Below are positions 18,225 through 26,294 of a stretch of 64,000 nucleotides of DNA, one piece after another. This stretch comes from Pseudomonadota bacterium. Lineage in GTDB: Bacteria > Pseudomonadota > Alphaproteobacteria > Rhodobacterales > Rhodobacteraceae. Position numbers and translations under genes: made by a program. How positions within the stretch are numbered: the first letter of the stretch is position 1; each line of letters starts with the position of its first letter. The notes under the pieces were generated by a model. The model saw only the letters and a list, made by a program, of their open reading frames with translations, had not been told where the DNA came from and did not search any database. Location: positions 186,001-250,000 of the forward strand of contig JAIUPD010000006.1 in NCBI GenBank assembly GCA_020161615.1, given 5' to 3'.

Positions 18225-18236
18225 GGGAACGTTCCC
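18225..18236. promoter_or_regulatory. LacI-family operator 1, GGGAACGTTCCC
   Basis: A perfect 12-base palindrome centred on CG, 28 bases upstream of the DapA-family start. An identical copy lies 67 bases away, centre to centre. LacI-family operators typically have a central CG (family knowledge). Confidence 0.85.
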
Positions 18237-18291
18237 ACACTGGGGCGAGTTTTTGCTTGCTGCGGATCGGCCGGTGTGTGAGAACGATAGC

Positions 18292-18303
18292 GGGAACGTT
18301 CCC
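18292..18303. promoter_or_regulatory. LacI-family operator 2, GGGAACGTTCCC
   Basis: The second identical palindrome in the DapA/LacI divergent gap, 87 bases before the GTG of the LacI gene. Both copies have flanking A/T matching beyond the core (GGGAACGTTCCCA). The pair could allow looping and simultaneous control of the operon and the regulator. Confidence 0.85.
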
Positions 18304-18390
18304 ATCTAGAGCCGACGAGCGGCAGGCGTCAACCAAAAAAATGACACCGCCGGATCCGGCCGCTACAAGGACAGAGGACAGGAGAGTGCC

Positions 18391-19413
18391 GTGGCCAACG
18401 ACCTATCAGACAAAAAGACGACCGGCCGGGTGACGATCCTTGACGTGGCGGCGGCGGCGGGCGTGTCGAAATCCACGGTCTCGCGCATCCTGGACGAACG
18501 CCTGCCGCGCGCCAGCAATCCAACGGCGGACCGGGTCCGTCAGGTCGCGGCCGAGCTGGGCTATGTGCGCGACGTCAGCGCCGCCAATCTGCGCCGGGGC
18601 ACGTCACTGACGCTGGGCATGATCGTGCCGCGCCTGACCGATACGGTGATGGCCATGCTTTACGAGAGTTTCGCCCGTGCCTGCGCCCGCCGGGGCCGTT
18701 TCGCCATTGTCGCCACCACCGACGACCGGCCCGAGGCGGTGCGCGCGGCGGCCGATTCGTTGTTCAACCGGGGGGTGGACGGGCTGGTGTTGGCGACGAC
18801 GCGCACCGATGACGACTTTGCCACCGAGTTGACGAACCGGCGCATTCCCTTCGTCCTGGCGCTGCGCGGGGACGGTCACAGCGCCGCCTCGCTGGGGGAT
18901 GACGCGCTGGGGGGCTGGCTGGCGACCCGGCACCTGATCGACCTGGGCCATCGCCACATTGCCCTGATCGCCGGGCCCGAACATGCCTCGAACGCGCGCG
19001 GCCGCGTGGCAGGCTACCACCGGGCGATGGCCGAGGCCGGGCTGGCAGTCCACCCGTCCTGGGTCGTGCCCTCGGGTTTCAGCATCGAGGCGGGGGCCGA
19101 GGCCGTTCAGGGCATCCTGACGCTCGACCCAAGGCCGACCGCGGTTTTTGCCGTCAACGACAACACCGCCATCGGTGCCATGTCCGCGATCCAACGTGCC
19201 GGGCTGAAGATCCCGGACGACATCTCGCTGGTCGGCTACAACGACATTCCGCTGGTCTCGCATCTGTCGATGCCCCTGACCAGCGTCCGCGTGCCCTTCG
19301 ACCAGATTGCGGCCGGGGCGCTGGATCTGCTGCTGGCCGGTTCCGCGACTGAGCAGCGGATCGCCACGCCGACGCTGATCCCCAGGGCCACGACCGCGGC
19401 CCCGAGGCGGTAG
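18391..19413 (+). CDS. LacI-family transcriptional regulator
   Basis: 340 residues starting with GTG (AGGACAGGAGAG upstream). The helix-turn-helix is VTILDVAAAAGVSKSTVSRI (about 14-33), followed by the hinge region NPTADRVRQVAAELGY. The periplasmic-binding-protein-like domain has VDGLVLATTR, FAVNDNTAIGAM and ISLVGYNDIPL, all LacI landmarks. It is divergent from the DapA-family/TAXI operon and very likely binds the two GGGAACGTTCCC sites between them. Confidence 0.95.
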   Translation: MANDLSDKKTTGRVTILDVAAAAGVSKSTVSRILDERLPRASNPTADRVRQVAAELGYVRDVSAANLRRGTSLTLGMIVPRLTDTVMAMLYESFARACARRGRFAIVATTDDRPEAVRAAADSLFNRGVDGLVLATTRTDDDFATELTNRRIPFVLALRGDGHSAASLGDDALGGWLATRHLIDLGHRHIALIAGPEHASNARGRVAGYHRAMAEAGLAVHPSWVVPSGFSIEAGAEAVQGILTLDPRPTAVFAVNDNTAIGAMSAIQRAGLKIPDDISLVGYNDIPLVSHLSMPLTSVRVPFDQIAAGALDLLLAGSATEQRIATPTLIPRATTAAPRR

Positions 19414-19416
19414 CGG

Positions 19417-19992
19417 CTATCCGGCCTTCGGCGGCTCTGTCGCGGGCGCGTGCCCCCCGATGACCTGGCGATAGCGGTCGGCAATCGCCGCGTCCACGGG
19501 CGGGTCGAAGCTGTTCAGCAGATAGGCCAATGTCGTATAAAACCCGACCGTGGCGATGATATCCATCATGCCCGGTATGCCGAGCGTTTCGACCAGCGAT
19601 TGCTGCAAGCGATCCGAGACACGGTTGTTGTCGATCAGCTCATCCACCGCGCCGGCCAGAAGCCGGTCGGCGGGCTCCATCCCCTCCAGCGCCCCTTTCA
19701 CCGTCAGGATCCGATCACGGGGAAGTCCGCAATCGAGCGCGCGCACGACGTGATGCGCCCATTCGTAGGTCGATCCGCGCCGCCATCCGGTGCGCAGGAT
19801 CACCACTTCGCTTTGCGCCGGGCTCAGGGCCGACCGGCGTACGACATGCTCGCGCAGATCCGACCAGGCGCGCAGCAGCGGCGGATGATGCGCCATGACC
19901 CGGTAGACATTCAGCGCCCCGGCGAAGCCGTCCCGCAGATCCTCGATTGCCCGCGGCCAATCCTTGTCGTCAAGCGGCGGCAGGCGCGTCAT
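19417..19992 (-). CDS. Carboxymuconolactone decarboxylase-family protein
   Basis: 191 residues with the all-helical CMD/AhpD-like pattern: LSPAQSEVVILRTGWRRGS followed by YEWAHH and a second helix bundle containing ETLGIPGMMDIIATVGFY. The AhpD CxxC pair is absent, so a peroxidase-type thiol function is unlikely; the group is close to gamma-carboxymuconolactone decarboxylase-like proteins of unknown reaction. It is the most distal gene of the leftward aromatic-type cluster, separated from it by a 306-base gap with a decayed gene. Confidence 0.82.
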   Translation of the reverse strand: MTRLPPLDDKDWPRAIEDLRDGFAGALNVYRVMAHHPPLLRAWSDLREHVVRRSALSPAQSEVVILRTGWRRGSTYEWAHHVVRALDCGLPRDRILTVKGALEGMEPADRLLAGAVDELIDNNRVSDRLQQSLVETLGIPGMMDIIATVGFYTTLAYLLNSFDPPVDAAIADRYRQVIGGHAPATEPPKAG

Positions 19993-20102
19993 CGCCTCGG
20001 CCCCGGCGACCGGATCGCCAGGCCCGGCTTGGTCACCTCAGCCCCAGCGGAGGGCGTCACCGCGCCACAGACCGGGCCTGTCCGAAGGTTGTGGGGAAGC
20101 GA

Positions 20103-20245
20103 TGTGTTCATGAGCGGACTGAATCCAAAGAGGGGCGTGATGACCCCAAGCTCCAGCAGGATCGGTACGACCATGCCCACCGGATCGGATCGAGGCAATA
20201 GGGCCAGAGCGGCGACAGCAAGATCGGCCCGGTGGCGCCCTTCAT
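20103..20245 (-). pseudogene. Decayed fragment of a TRAP large permease (DctM) C-terminal part
   Basis: In the 306-base gap 19993-20298, two adjacent reading frames together spell a DctM-like tail. One frame gives GPILLSPLWPYCLDPIRWAW (from about 20239 down), the other continues as GMVVPILLELGVITPLFGF (about 20177-20121). The same DP..(W)G...L.LE.G.ITP..G arrangement occurs in the intact permeases of this window (for example GYDPIWWGVL...EIGMITPPIG). A single frameshift near 20180 would join them. There is no start, and nothing longer is preserved. Confidence 0.5.
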
Positions 20246-20298
20246 CGCCTCGGCGCCCCTCCCGGAAAGCTGCTGGTCGACGACCGCCGCAGACGCGC

Positions 20299-21288
20299 TC
20301 AGCCATCAAGGTCCGCCAGACAGCGCGCGACCAATTGACCGGCCGTCTCGTCGCCTTGGAATCCCGCGGCGCGGGCCCTTTCCGCGACAAGGGGCGGAAG
20401 GCGTCCGAAAAGCGCTTCAATGGCGGCATCGGGGGCAAAGTTGATGCCGGCGACCGCCTCGCTCCCCAGCGCCGCGCCCAGAGCCTCGATCACGGCGCCG
20501 ACCGGGGCATGAAATGCCGGCAGCAACAGGCTGCGCCCGGAGGGCAGGCGCGCGGGATCCAGCCGCGCGGCATGCGCCAGCGCCGCCACGCAGGTCGGCC
20601 GGGACATCCACCAGGCGGTGGCCCCGGGCGAGACGGGGCAACGATAGGCGGTCCTCGCCCGGGCGGCATGAAAGATCTCGCTCATGAAGGCCGAACCGAA
20701 ACCGCCTGCCCCGGGGGGCCGCGCGACAATGCCGGGCAGGCGCAGGCTGATCGCATCCACCTCGCCGCGCCGGGTCAGATCGGCCAGAAGGATCTCGGTC
20801 ATCCATTTCTGCGCGCCATAGCTGAGCGTCGGGGCAGGCGGGTGAGCGTCGCCGACGGGATCGGAACCCAACCGCCCCAGCACGGCGATCGAACTGGCGA
20901 AGACGACCCGCGCCACCGGCCCGCCCTCGCGCGCCTGCCGGGCCAGCCGCAGCGCCAAGTGCTGCGAGGCGACGAGGTTGACGGCGGCGCCCAGCTCCGG
21001 CTGGCCCTCGGCCGCGGCGCCGGGCAGGCTGGCCAAGTGAAAGACCAGATCCAGCGGATCCTCGGTCAGCGATGCCAGATAGGCGGGGTCGGCCAGATCG
21101 CCGGCTTTCCACCGGGCTGGCAATCCGGCGGGCATGCGGCCGGCGGTCCGGTCGGCCAGCAGCAGCACGTCCAGCGGCGCGCCCAGCAAGGCCGCTGCCA
21201 TGCCGGGCCGGGCGAGGGCCGCAACCAGCCCTTGCCCCACGAAGCCATCCGCCCCGGTGATCAGCACCCGCAAGCCCGTGCCTGGCAT
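20299..21288 (-). CDS. NAD-dependent epimerase/dehydratase (DenD-like extended SDR)
   Basis: 329 residues from the ATG at 21288 (GGAGAA upstream). The N terminus has the extended-SDR cofactor motif LITGADGFVGQG (9-20), then VFHLASLPG and SYGAQKWMTE with the YxxxK pair, and IVARPP. These are characteristic of the D-erythronate dehydrogenase-like branch, though substrate cannot be fixed from sequence. It follows the MBL hydrolase with a 13-base gap in the leftward cluster, an odd partner for aromatic degradation enzymes. Confidence 0.85.
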   Translation of the reverse strand: MPGTGLRVLITGADGFVGQGLVAALARPGMAAALLGAPLDVLLLADRTAGRMPAGLPARWKAGDLADPAYLASLTEDPLDLVFHLASLPGAAAEGQPELGAAVNLVASQHLALRLARQAREGGPVARVVFASSIAVLGRLGSDPVGDAHPPAPTLSYGAQKWMTEILLADLTRRGEVDAISLRLPGIVARPPGAGGFGSAFMSEIFHAARARTAYRCPVSPGATAWWMSRPTCVAALAHAARLDPARLPSGRSLLLPAFHAPVGAVIEALGAALGSEAVAGINFAPDAAIEALFGRLPPLVAERARAAGFQGDETAGQLVARCLADLDG

Positions 21289-21301
21289 GGCCTGTTCTCC
21301 G

Positions 21302-22198
21302 TCAGTAGCTGCCCAGATCGCGACCGATGGACACCCGCCCGCCAAAGCGCGCGGCGATCCTTGCGGCATAATCCCCGGCCGTCTCGGGTGTGGCGCAGCC
21401 GGGGGCGAAATGGGTGGCGACGATATGCGCCGCGCCCACCCTGGCGGCCAGGTCGCCCACATCCTCGGGGCTGAGGTGGTGGCCGGACAGATGCGCGCGG
21501 ATCTTGGCGATCGCTTCCTCGGGCATCTGCGGATTGGCGGCGCGCACCCGACCCATGGTCATGTCCAGGTCCATCATCTCGCTCACCAGAAGATCGACGC
21601 CCTGCGCCAGTTCCTCGACCGCCGCGCAGGGGCCGGTATCGCCGGTGAAGACGATGCCGCGCCCGGGCAGATCGAAGCGCAGGGACAGCGAGACGGGGCC
21701 CGGTGTCCCCAGCTCGCTTTCCGGGCGGTAATGGGTGTTTTCGCAGGCGGTGACGACCATTTCGCCCAGCTCGACCCGCGCGCCGTCGGTCAGTTCCACC
21801 ACCTCCACGAAGTCGCGCGGATGCGGCAGGGTCTGGCCCTTGACTCCGAAGCCGATGGCCTGCGGCACGTCGCAGGCCGCGATCAGCCCGTCGACGATGG
21901 CCCTTGTCCCGGGCGGACCGTAGATCGTCAGCGGCGTCTTGCGCTGCACCATCATGTTCAGCCCGAGGCAGGCGAAGAGGCTGCCGATATGGTCGAAATG
22001 ATGATGAGTCAGAAAGATCTGATCGACGGCGCGAAAATCGATCCCGGCGCGTCTGAGCTGGCCCATCGCCCCCTCGCCGCAATCGACCAGGACCGGGCTT
22101 TCGCCGTTCATCACCAGATGCGCGGGCTGCCAGCCCAGCGGGTTCAGCATCGGACCGCCGCCGGTGCCGAGGATGGTGAAGCTGGAGGGTGCAGGCAT
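21302..22198 (-). CDS. MBL-fold metallohydrolase (RNase Z-like group)
   Basis: 298 residues. The metallo-beta-lactamase signature THHHFDHIG (64-72) provides the HxHxDH zinc ligands; further ligands are in ENTHY, FTGDTGP and the C-terminal ATHFAPG. The N terminus FTILGTGGGP is typical of the RNase Z/ElaC-like sub-branch, but catabolic members of this shape hydrolyse lactones or thioesters. Given its neighbours, hydrolysis of a lactone intermediate is possible. It lies 33 bases after the FAH-family gene. Confidence 0.87.
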   Translation of the reverse strand: MPAPSSFTILGTGGGPMLNPLGWQPAHLVMNGESPVLVDCGEGAMGQLRRAGIDFRAVDQIFLTHHHFDHIGSLFACLGLNMMVQRKTPLTIYGPPGTRAIVDGLIAACDVPQAIGFGVKGQTLPHPRDFVEVVELTDGARVELGEMVVTACENTHYRPESELGTPGPVSLSLRFDLPGRGIVFTGDTGPCAAVEELAQGVDLLVSEMMDLDMTMGRVRAANPQMPEEAIAKIRAHLSGHHLSPEDVGDLAARVGAAHIVATHFAPGCATPETAGDYAARIAARFGGRVSIGRDLGSY

Positions 22199-22231
22199 GG
22201 GGATATCCTCGATCTCGACAGGGGGGGGTGG

Positions 22232-23197
22232 TCAGCCGCGGGTGACGATCTGGTCGATGGCGCCGAACAGGGGCGTGCCGTCGCGCAGACGCGCCTCCAT
22301 GCGAACGCGGTCGCCGAAGGCCATGAAGGGCGTGACCGGCGCGCCGTGATCGGCCATTTCGATGCCGCGACGCTCGGAAATGCACGAGGAGCCGATCTCG
22401 CGGTAATTCGCGTTCGAGACGGTGCCCGAGCCGATCACCGTACCCGCCACCAGCGACCGGGAATAGGCGGCATGGGCCACCAGCCCGTCGAAACCGGTGC
22501 TCATCGCGTAACCCTCGGCCGCCCCGAACCGCTCGCCGTTCCAGTCGACGATCAGCGGCAGGTCGATCTGCGCCTCGCGCCAGGCTGCGCCCAGCTCGTC
22601 AGGGGTGACCGCGACGGGGGCCATGGAACAGGCGGGCTTGGCCTGGATCCAGCCGAACCCCGTCTTCATCTCAAGGGGCGCGAGGCGGCGAAGCGACCAG
22701 TCGTTGATCTGCACCAGCAGGCGGATATGGCCGCGGGCCTCTTCGGGCGTGGTGCCCATCGGCACGGCATCGGTGATCACGCCGAATTCGCCTTCGAAAT
22801 CGATCCCATCCTCTTCCGAAGGAAGCGGGACATCCGCACAGGGGGGAAGGAACTGGTGCGACAGGCCCTGATACATCAGGGGTTTGCCCTGCGTGTCGAC
22901 GGGGGCCAGCTTGAAGGCGATCTGCATCAATTCGCCATGGCTGTCATAGGCCGACCCGTCGAGCCATTGCCAGGCGCGGGGCAGGGGGGCCAGCGCGGTG
23001 GCAGGATCGAAGGGGAAGCCGCCGCCCGCGTTCAGCGCCGCGTAGTCGGCCTGAAGCTGCGGGGCGAGGCGGTCCCAGTCTTCCAGCAGCGCTTGCAGGG
23101 TCGCCGCGGCCTGGGCGGGCGCGGCCCGCGTCAGGTCTCGGCTGACCAGATGCAGGCGGCCGTCGGGCGTGCCATCGGGCAGGGTTGCCAGTTTCAT
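22232..23197 (-). CDS. Fumarylacetoacetate hydrolase (FAH)-family protein
   Basis: 321 residues. The FAH catalytic core is visible: GIDFEGEFGVITDAV (metal-binding glutamates, about 129-143), LLVQINDWSLR with the aspartate, GFGWIQAKP, and C-terminal VIGSGTVSNAN. The family cleaves C-C bonds in, or hydrates and isomerises, 2-oxo-acid ring-cleavage products. Its length and N-terminal domain match fumarylacetoacetase-like two-domain members. In the cluster it would process the product of the extradiol-type or cupin enzyme. Confidence 0.9.
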   Translation of the reverse strand: MKLATLPDGTPDGRLHLVSRDLTRAAPAQAAATLQALLEDWDRLAPQLQADYAALNAGGGFPFDPATALAPLPRAWQWLDGSAYDSHGELMQIAFKLAPVDTQGKPLMYQGLSHQFLPPCADVPLPSEEDGIDFEGEFGVITDAVPMGTTPEEARGHIRLLVQINDWSLRRLAPLEMKTGFGWIQAKPACSMAPVAVTPDELGAAWREAQIDLPLIVDWNGERFGAAEGYAMSTGFDGLVAHAAYSRSLVAGTVIGSGTVSNANYREIGSSCISERRGIEMADHGAPVTPFMAFGDRVRMEARLRDGTPLFGAIDQIVTRG

Positions 23198-23278
23198 GGT
23201 ATCGACTCCTGTCTGGAAGGGATGAACGGCGCTCGATGCCGGGGCCTGTCGGGTGGCCGCCGGGATCGACAGAGGCGC

Positions 23279-23854
23279 TCATCCGGCCGTGGGAATGCCG
23301 GGCTGGAACGCGCCGTCCACCAGCACGAAGAGCATGCGGCAGATTGCGCCCGACCGGTTGGCCCAGGCGTGGTTCGTGCCGCGCTGGATGACGACATGGC
23401 CGGGCTTCAGCAGCACCTCGCCTCGGTCCAGCACCAGCGTGCATTCGCCCGCCAGCACCACGCCGTAATCCACCGTCTCGGTCCGGTGCATGAGGGGATG
23501 CGGACTGTCCGCCGCCACGGTCGAGGCGGCGGCGTCGCCGATCTGGGCAAAGGCGTCCTGCATCCGCGCGGCGCCCTCGCGCAGGAAATCCTCGGTATCG
23601 GGCGGAATATCGACGATGCGGATGCGGGTGCCATGCCTCGGCGGGGGCAGCATCATCGGGGCCAGCGTCGGGTCCAGGGTGTTGCCGACCGGGGCCGGGG
23701 TTCCCTCGGTCGCCCAGATCTCGTGAAAGACGGTGCCGGGTATCGCCTCTATGCGTGCGACATGCGGCAGCGGACCGACCTCGGCCAGGAAAGCGCGGCC
23801 CTCGGCATCGTGGCCGGTGACGACGCGGGTGATCGGCGGCAGCACGGGCGCCAT
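23279..23854 (-). CDS. Cupin-domain protein
   Basis: 191 residues with one C-terminal cupin barrel: HPLMHRTETVDYGVVLAGEC (in two pieces), LVLDRGEVLLKPGHVVIQRGTNHAW. The two HxH/E-type motifs (HRTETVDYG and the later GTNHAW) are close to the pattern G(X)5HXH(X)3,4E(X)6G with partial changes. Small cupins of this type are found in aromatic clusters as regulators or accessory enzymes. Its ATG overlaps the stop of the FAD monooxygenase by one base (TGATG). Confidence 0.85.
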   Translation of the reverse strand: MAPVLPPITRVVTGHDAEGRAFLAEVGPLPHVARIEAIPGTVFHEIWATEGTPAPVGNTLDPTLAPMMLPPPRHGTRIRIVDIPPDTEDFLREGAARMQDAFAQIGDAAASTVAADSPHPLMHRTETVDYGVVLAGECTLVLDRGEVLLKPGHVVIQRGTNHAWANRSGAICRMLFVLVDGAFQPGIPTAG

Positions 23855-24975
23855 CAGATCGGCGCCGCCAGAGCGCCGAGGGTCTGTCCCATCAGGCGCT
23901 GGTGTTCCTCCTGCGTGCCATGGCCCTGCTCGATCTCGGCCAGACGGCCCGAATTCTCGACCACCATGCGGCAGCGCTCCCAGCGGCGGTTCTGAAAGGC
24001 CTCCAGTGCGGTTTCGATGTCCTGCTTGGCCAGCTCGTCGGCCAGCACGACCGCATCCTCCATGCCGATCATCGCGCCGGCGGCCATGTGCGGCGTGGTG
24101 GCATGCACCGCGTCGCCGATCAGCACGACGCGGCCGCGATGCCAGGGGCGGGGCATCAGCATCTGTTCGATCGGGCGGTAGATCACCTGACTGTCCGGGT
24201 TCAGCCCGGCGGCGATCTCCTGAACGGTCTTGGCAGGGAAGCGCTGCAGAAGCTCGCGCAGCATTTCCAGCTGGGCGCCCTCGGGGATACGGTCATTGGT
24301 CGGCCGGTCCTCGGTGACGAAGAGATAGGCGCGGCCGTCCGAGACGCCGTTGACGCCGTATTTCAGCTTCGAGCCGATCCACATGGTCACCGTCTCGATC
24401 CCCTCGGGCAGCGGCAGCACGGCGCGCCAGACGGCCTGACCGACATAGCGCGGCTTGGGCGCTTCGGGGAAGACCGCGGCGCGGGTGGTGGAATAGAGGC
24501 CGTCGGCGCCGATCACGAGGTCGTACTCCCCGCGGGTGCCGTCGCTGAAGGTGACCGTGATCCCATCGTCGCGGTTGTCGAACCCGGTGGCGCTGAGCCC
24601 GAGACGCACATTCGTCGCGGTCGACCGAACCCGATCCGAGAGCAGCTTCGCCAGCACCGGGCGCATGATGCCGCCATTGCCGGTTGCGCCCTCTTGCAGC
24701 GAGGGCGTGGGCAGGCGGGCGACGACCGTATCGGCCGGGCTGCGCATCTCGACCCCGTCGCACATCGCACCGACCGCCTTGAAGGCCTCGAGGATCCCCA
24801 GGCGGTGGAACACCCGGAAAATCCCGCCGTTGAGGCTGATCCCCGCGCCATAGCTGCGCCAGCCCGCGTCGATCTCGACCAGATCGACCGCGTTGCCGGC
24901 CTCGGCCAGCAGGATCGCCGCGCTCATGCCGGAAAAGCCGCCCCCCACGATGAGGATACGCCGTTTGTCACCCAT
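23854..24975 (-). CDS. FAD-dependent aromatic-ring-type monooxygenase
   Basis: 373 residues. The N terminus carries the GxGxxG FAD fold (ILIVGGGFSGMSAAILLAEAG, shown to position 25 in parts), the middle has the DG motif in LVIGADGLYSTTR, and the end has the GD motif LIGDAVHATTPHMAAGA. This is the group A flavin hydroxylase layout (salicylate hydroxylase and 3-hydroxybenzoate 6-hydroxylase relatives), acting with NAD(P)H and oxygen. It lies between a Rieske ferredoxin and the cupin gene. Confidence 0.92.
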   Translation of the reverse strand: MGDKRRILIVGGGFSGMSAAILLAEAGNAVDLVEIDAGWRSYGAGISLNGGIFRVFHRLGILEAFKAVGAMCDGVEMRSPADTVVARLPTPSLQEGATGNGGIMRPVLAKLLSDRVRSTATNVRLGLSATGFDNRDDGITVTFSDGTRGEYDLVIGADGLYSTTRAAVFPEAPKPRYVGQAVWRAVLPLPEGIETVTMWIGSKLKYGVNGVSDGRAYLFVTEDRPTNDRIPEGAQLEMLRELLQRFPAKTVQEIAAGLNPDSQVIYRPIEQMLMPRPWHRGRVVLIGDAVHATTPHMAAGAMIGMEDAVVLADELAKQDIETALEAFQNRRWERCRMVVENSGRLAEIEQGHGTQEEHQRLMGQTLGALAAPI

Positions 24976-24993
24976 AATTCCCTCCCTCAGGGT

Positions 24994-25320
24994 TCAGCGG
25001 TCCAGATGGATGCCGCCCTCCTCGTCCAGTCGCAGGGCTACGCGGGTCAGCCGCTTGCCCAGACAGGGCCCCTGCACGCAGGTGCCCGTCTCGATATCGA
25101 ACCACGCCCCGTGGGCATGGCAGGCCAGATGCGTGCGCGCGCCGTTCAGATAGGCGTCGCGCTTCCAGGCCATCGGCGTGCCGCCCGCGTAATGCGGGCA
25201 GAGGTCGCGCCAGGCATGGATGCGCCCCTCCCGGCGTACCAGTATCACCTTCGCCCTGAGGCCCGGGACCTCGAAGCCCCGCGCCTCCCCCTCGGCCAGA
25301 TCCTCCAGCCGGCACAGCAT
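24994..25320 (-). CDS. Rieske [2Fe-2S] ferredoxin-like protein
   Basis: 108 residues from the ATG at 25320 (GAAGGG upstream, 2 bases after the previous stop). A complete Rieske site is present: CPH (C41, H43) and CHAHG (C67, H70), 23 residues apart. The short single-domain length fits a ferredoxin component of an oxygenase rather than a terminal oxygenase. No Rieske oxygenase alpha subunit or reductase is nearby, so its partner is unknown; the adjacent FAD monooxygenase does not normally need one. Confidence 0.9.
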   Translation of the reverse strand: MLCRLEDLAEGEARGFEVPGLRAKVILVRREGRIHAWRDLCPHYAGGTPMAWKRDAYLNGARTHLACHAHGAWFDIETGTCVQGPCLGKRLTRVALRLDEEGGIHLDR

Positions 25321-25322
25321 AC

Positions 25323-26282
25323 TCAGCCCTTCGGCCCGGCCGGAGATCCGCCCGGAGGCCCGCCGCCCGGCGCCCATTTCGCGCGCCATTGCAACAGGAA
25401 GGCCTGGCTGGCCTCGGGGCCCATCGGGGCCTCGCGCGGGGCCCAATCGTCGTCATGGGTGTCCATGTCGGCGTCGAACTCGACGTTGCACCCGAGAGGC
25501 GACTTGAAATACCAGAACCAGTTGGACCCGAATTTGTGGCGCCCCGGCCCCCAGAACGACTCGAAGCCCTGTTCCATCATCCGGCTGCCGGCGAGCATCA
25601 ACTCGGTCGGCCCGCCCAGATGGAAGGCCAGATGCTCGACCCCCTGCATGTAGACGGGCGTGCGGATGAAGAAATGCGTGTGATGGTCGGGGTTGGCCTG
25701 CGGGCGCAGGAAGGGGCCGGCGCCGGTCAGCGTGTCGGTGATGCGAAAGCCCAGCCGGTCGCGGTAGAAGCCGACGGCGACGTCGATATCGGGCACGAAG
25801 AGCACGACATGCGACAGGGTGCGGGGCTTGGCCGGCATGTCCTGCGTCACGCCCACGGCATTGACCGGGCGGCCCGGATGATAGGGCGCGTTGACCTTCT
25901 CGCCCACCAGATCCAAGGGCTTGCGGGTGCTGACGCGGAAGGCGAGCTCGAAGCCCTGATCGTCCTGCGTGCGCAAGGACCCGTCGGCCAGCCGCAGCAC
26001 CTGCCGGTCGCGCGAAAGCTCGGCCTCGACCGCCTCCAGCGCCGCCTCATCCACCACGCCGATCACCTGCAGGCGCAGCATGTTGCCGGTCTTCAAGGGC
26101 GGCGGCAGCGAAGGGTCGTCACGGCGGCGGATCTCCAGCCCCGTGCCGTCAAGGGCGAGATACCGCCCGCCCTTCTCGGGGCTGTAGCCTTGGGGCTCCA
26201 GCCCATAGGCGGTCAGGAAGTCGTGGCAGGCGGGCACGTCGTCCACGCCGAAGACCAGAAAATCGGGGCCGATGATCTGCAT
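25323..26282 (-). CDS. VOC-family extradiol-type ring-cleavage dioxygenase
   Basis: 319 residues made of two glyoxalase-like (VOC) modules, the layout of type I extradiol dioxygenases. The metal triad fits: H158 (LSHVVLF), H217 (VEHLAFHL) and E268 (NVEFDAD). The HTHFF and YFKSPLGC segments are also as in catechol/biphenyl 2,3-dioxygenase relatives. Expected action is Fe(II)-dependent meta-cleavage of a catechol-type ring. It lies 12 bases after the hydrolase gene, and a G/P-rich tail of about 20 residues follows the last helix. Confidence 0.88.
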   Translation of the reverse strand: MQIIGPDFLVFGVDDVPACHDFLTAYGLEPQGYSPEKGGRYLALDGTGLEIRRRDDPSLPPPLKTGNMLRLQVIGVVDEAALEAVEAELSRDRQVLRLADGSLRTQDDQGFELAFRVSTRKPLDLVGEKVNAPYHPGRPVNAVGVTQDMPAKPRTLSHVVLFVPDIDVAVGFYRDRLGFRITDTLTGAGPFLRPQANPDHHTHFFIRTPVYMQGVEHLAFHLGGPTELMLAGSRMMEQGFESFWGPGRHKFGSNWFWYFKSPLGCNVEFDADMDTHDDDWAPREAPMGPEASQAFLLQWRAKWAPGGGPPGGSPAGPKG

Positions 26283-26294
26283 GGTTTCTCCCCC

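Noticed and set aside
19989-20438. 149-codon minus-strand frame covering the epimerase 3' end
   Set aside because: Its first part is antisense/out of frame to the epimerase; only the stretch 20103-20201 has meaning, as part of the permease relic.
21134-23995. 953-codon open frame on the plus strand
   Set aside because: It is antisense to four genes with clear family motifs and has no recognisable domain; long antisense frames are expected in DNA this rich in G+C.
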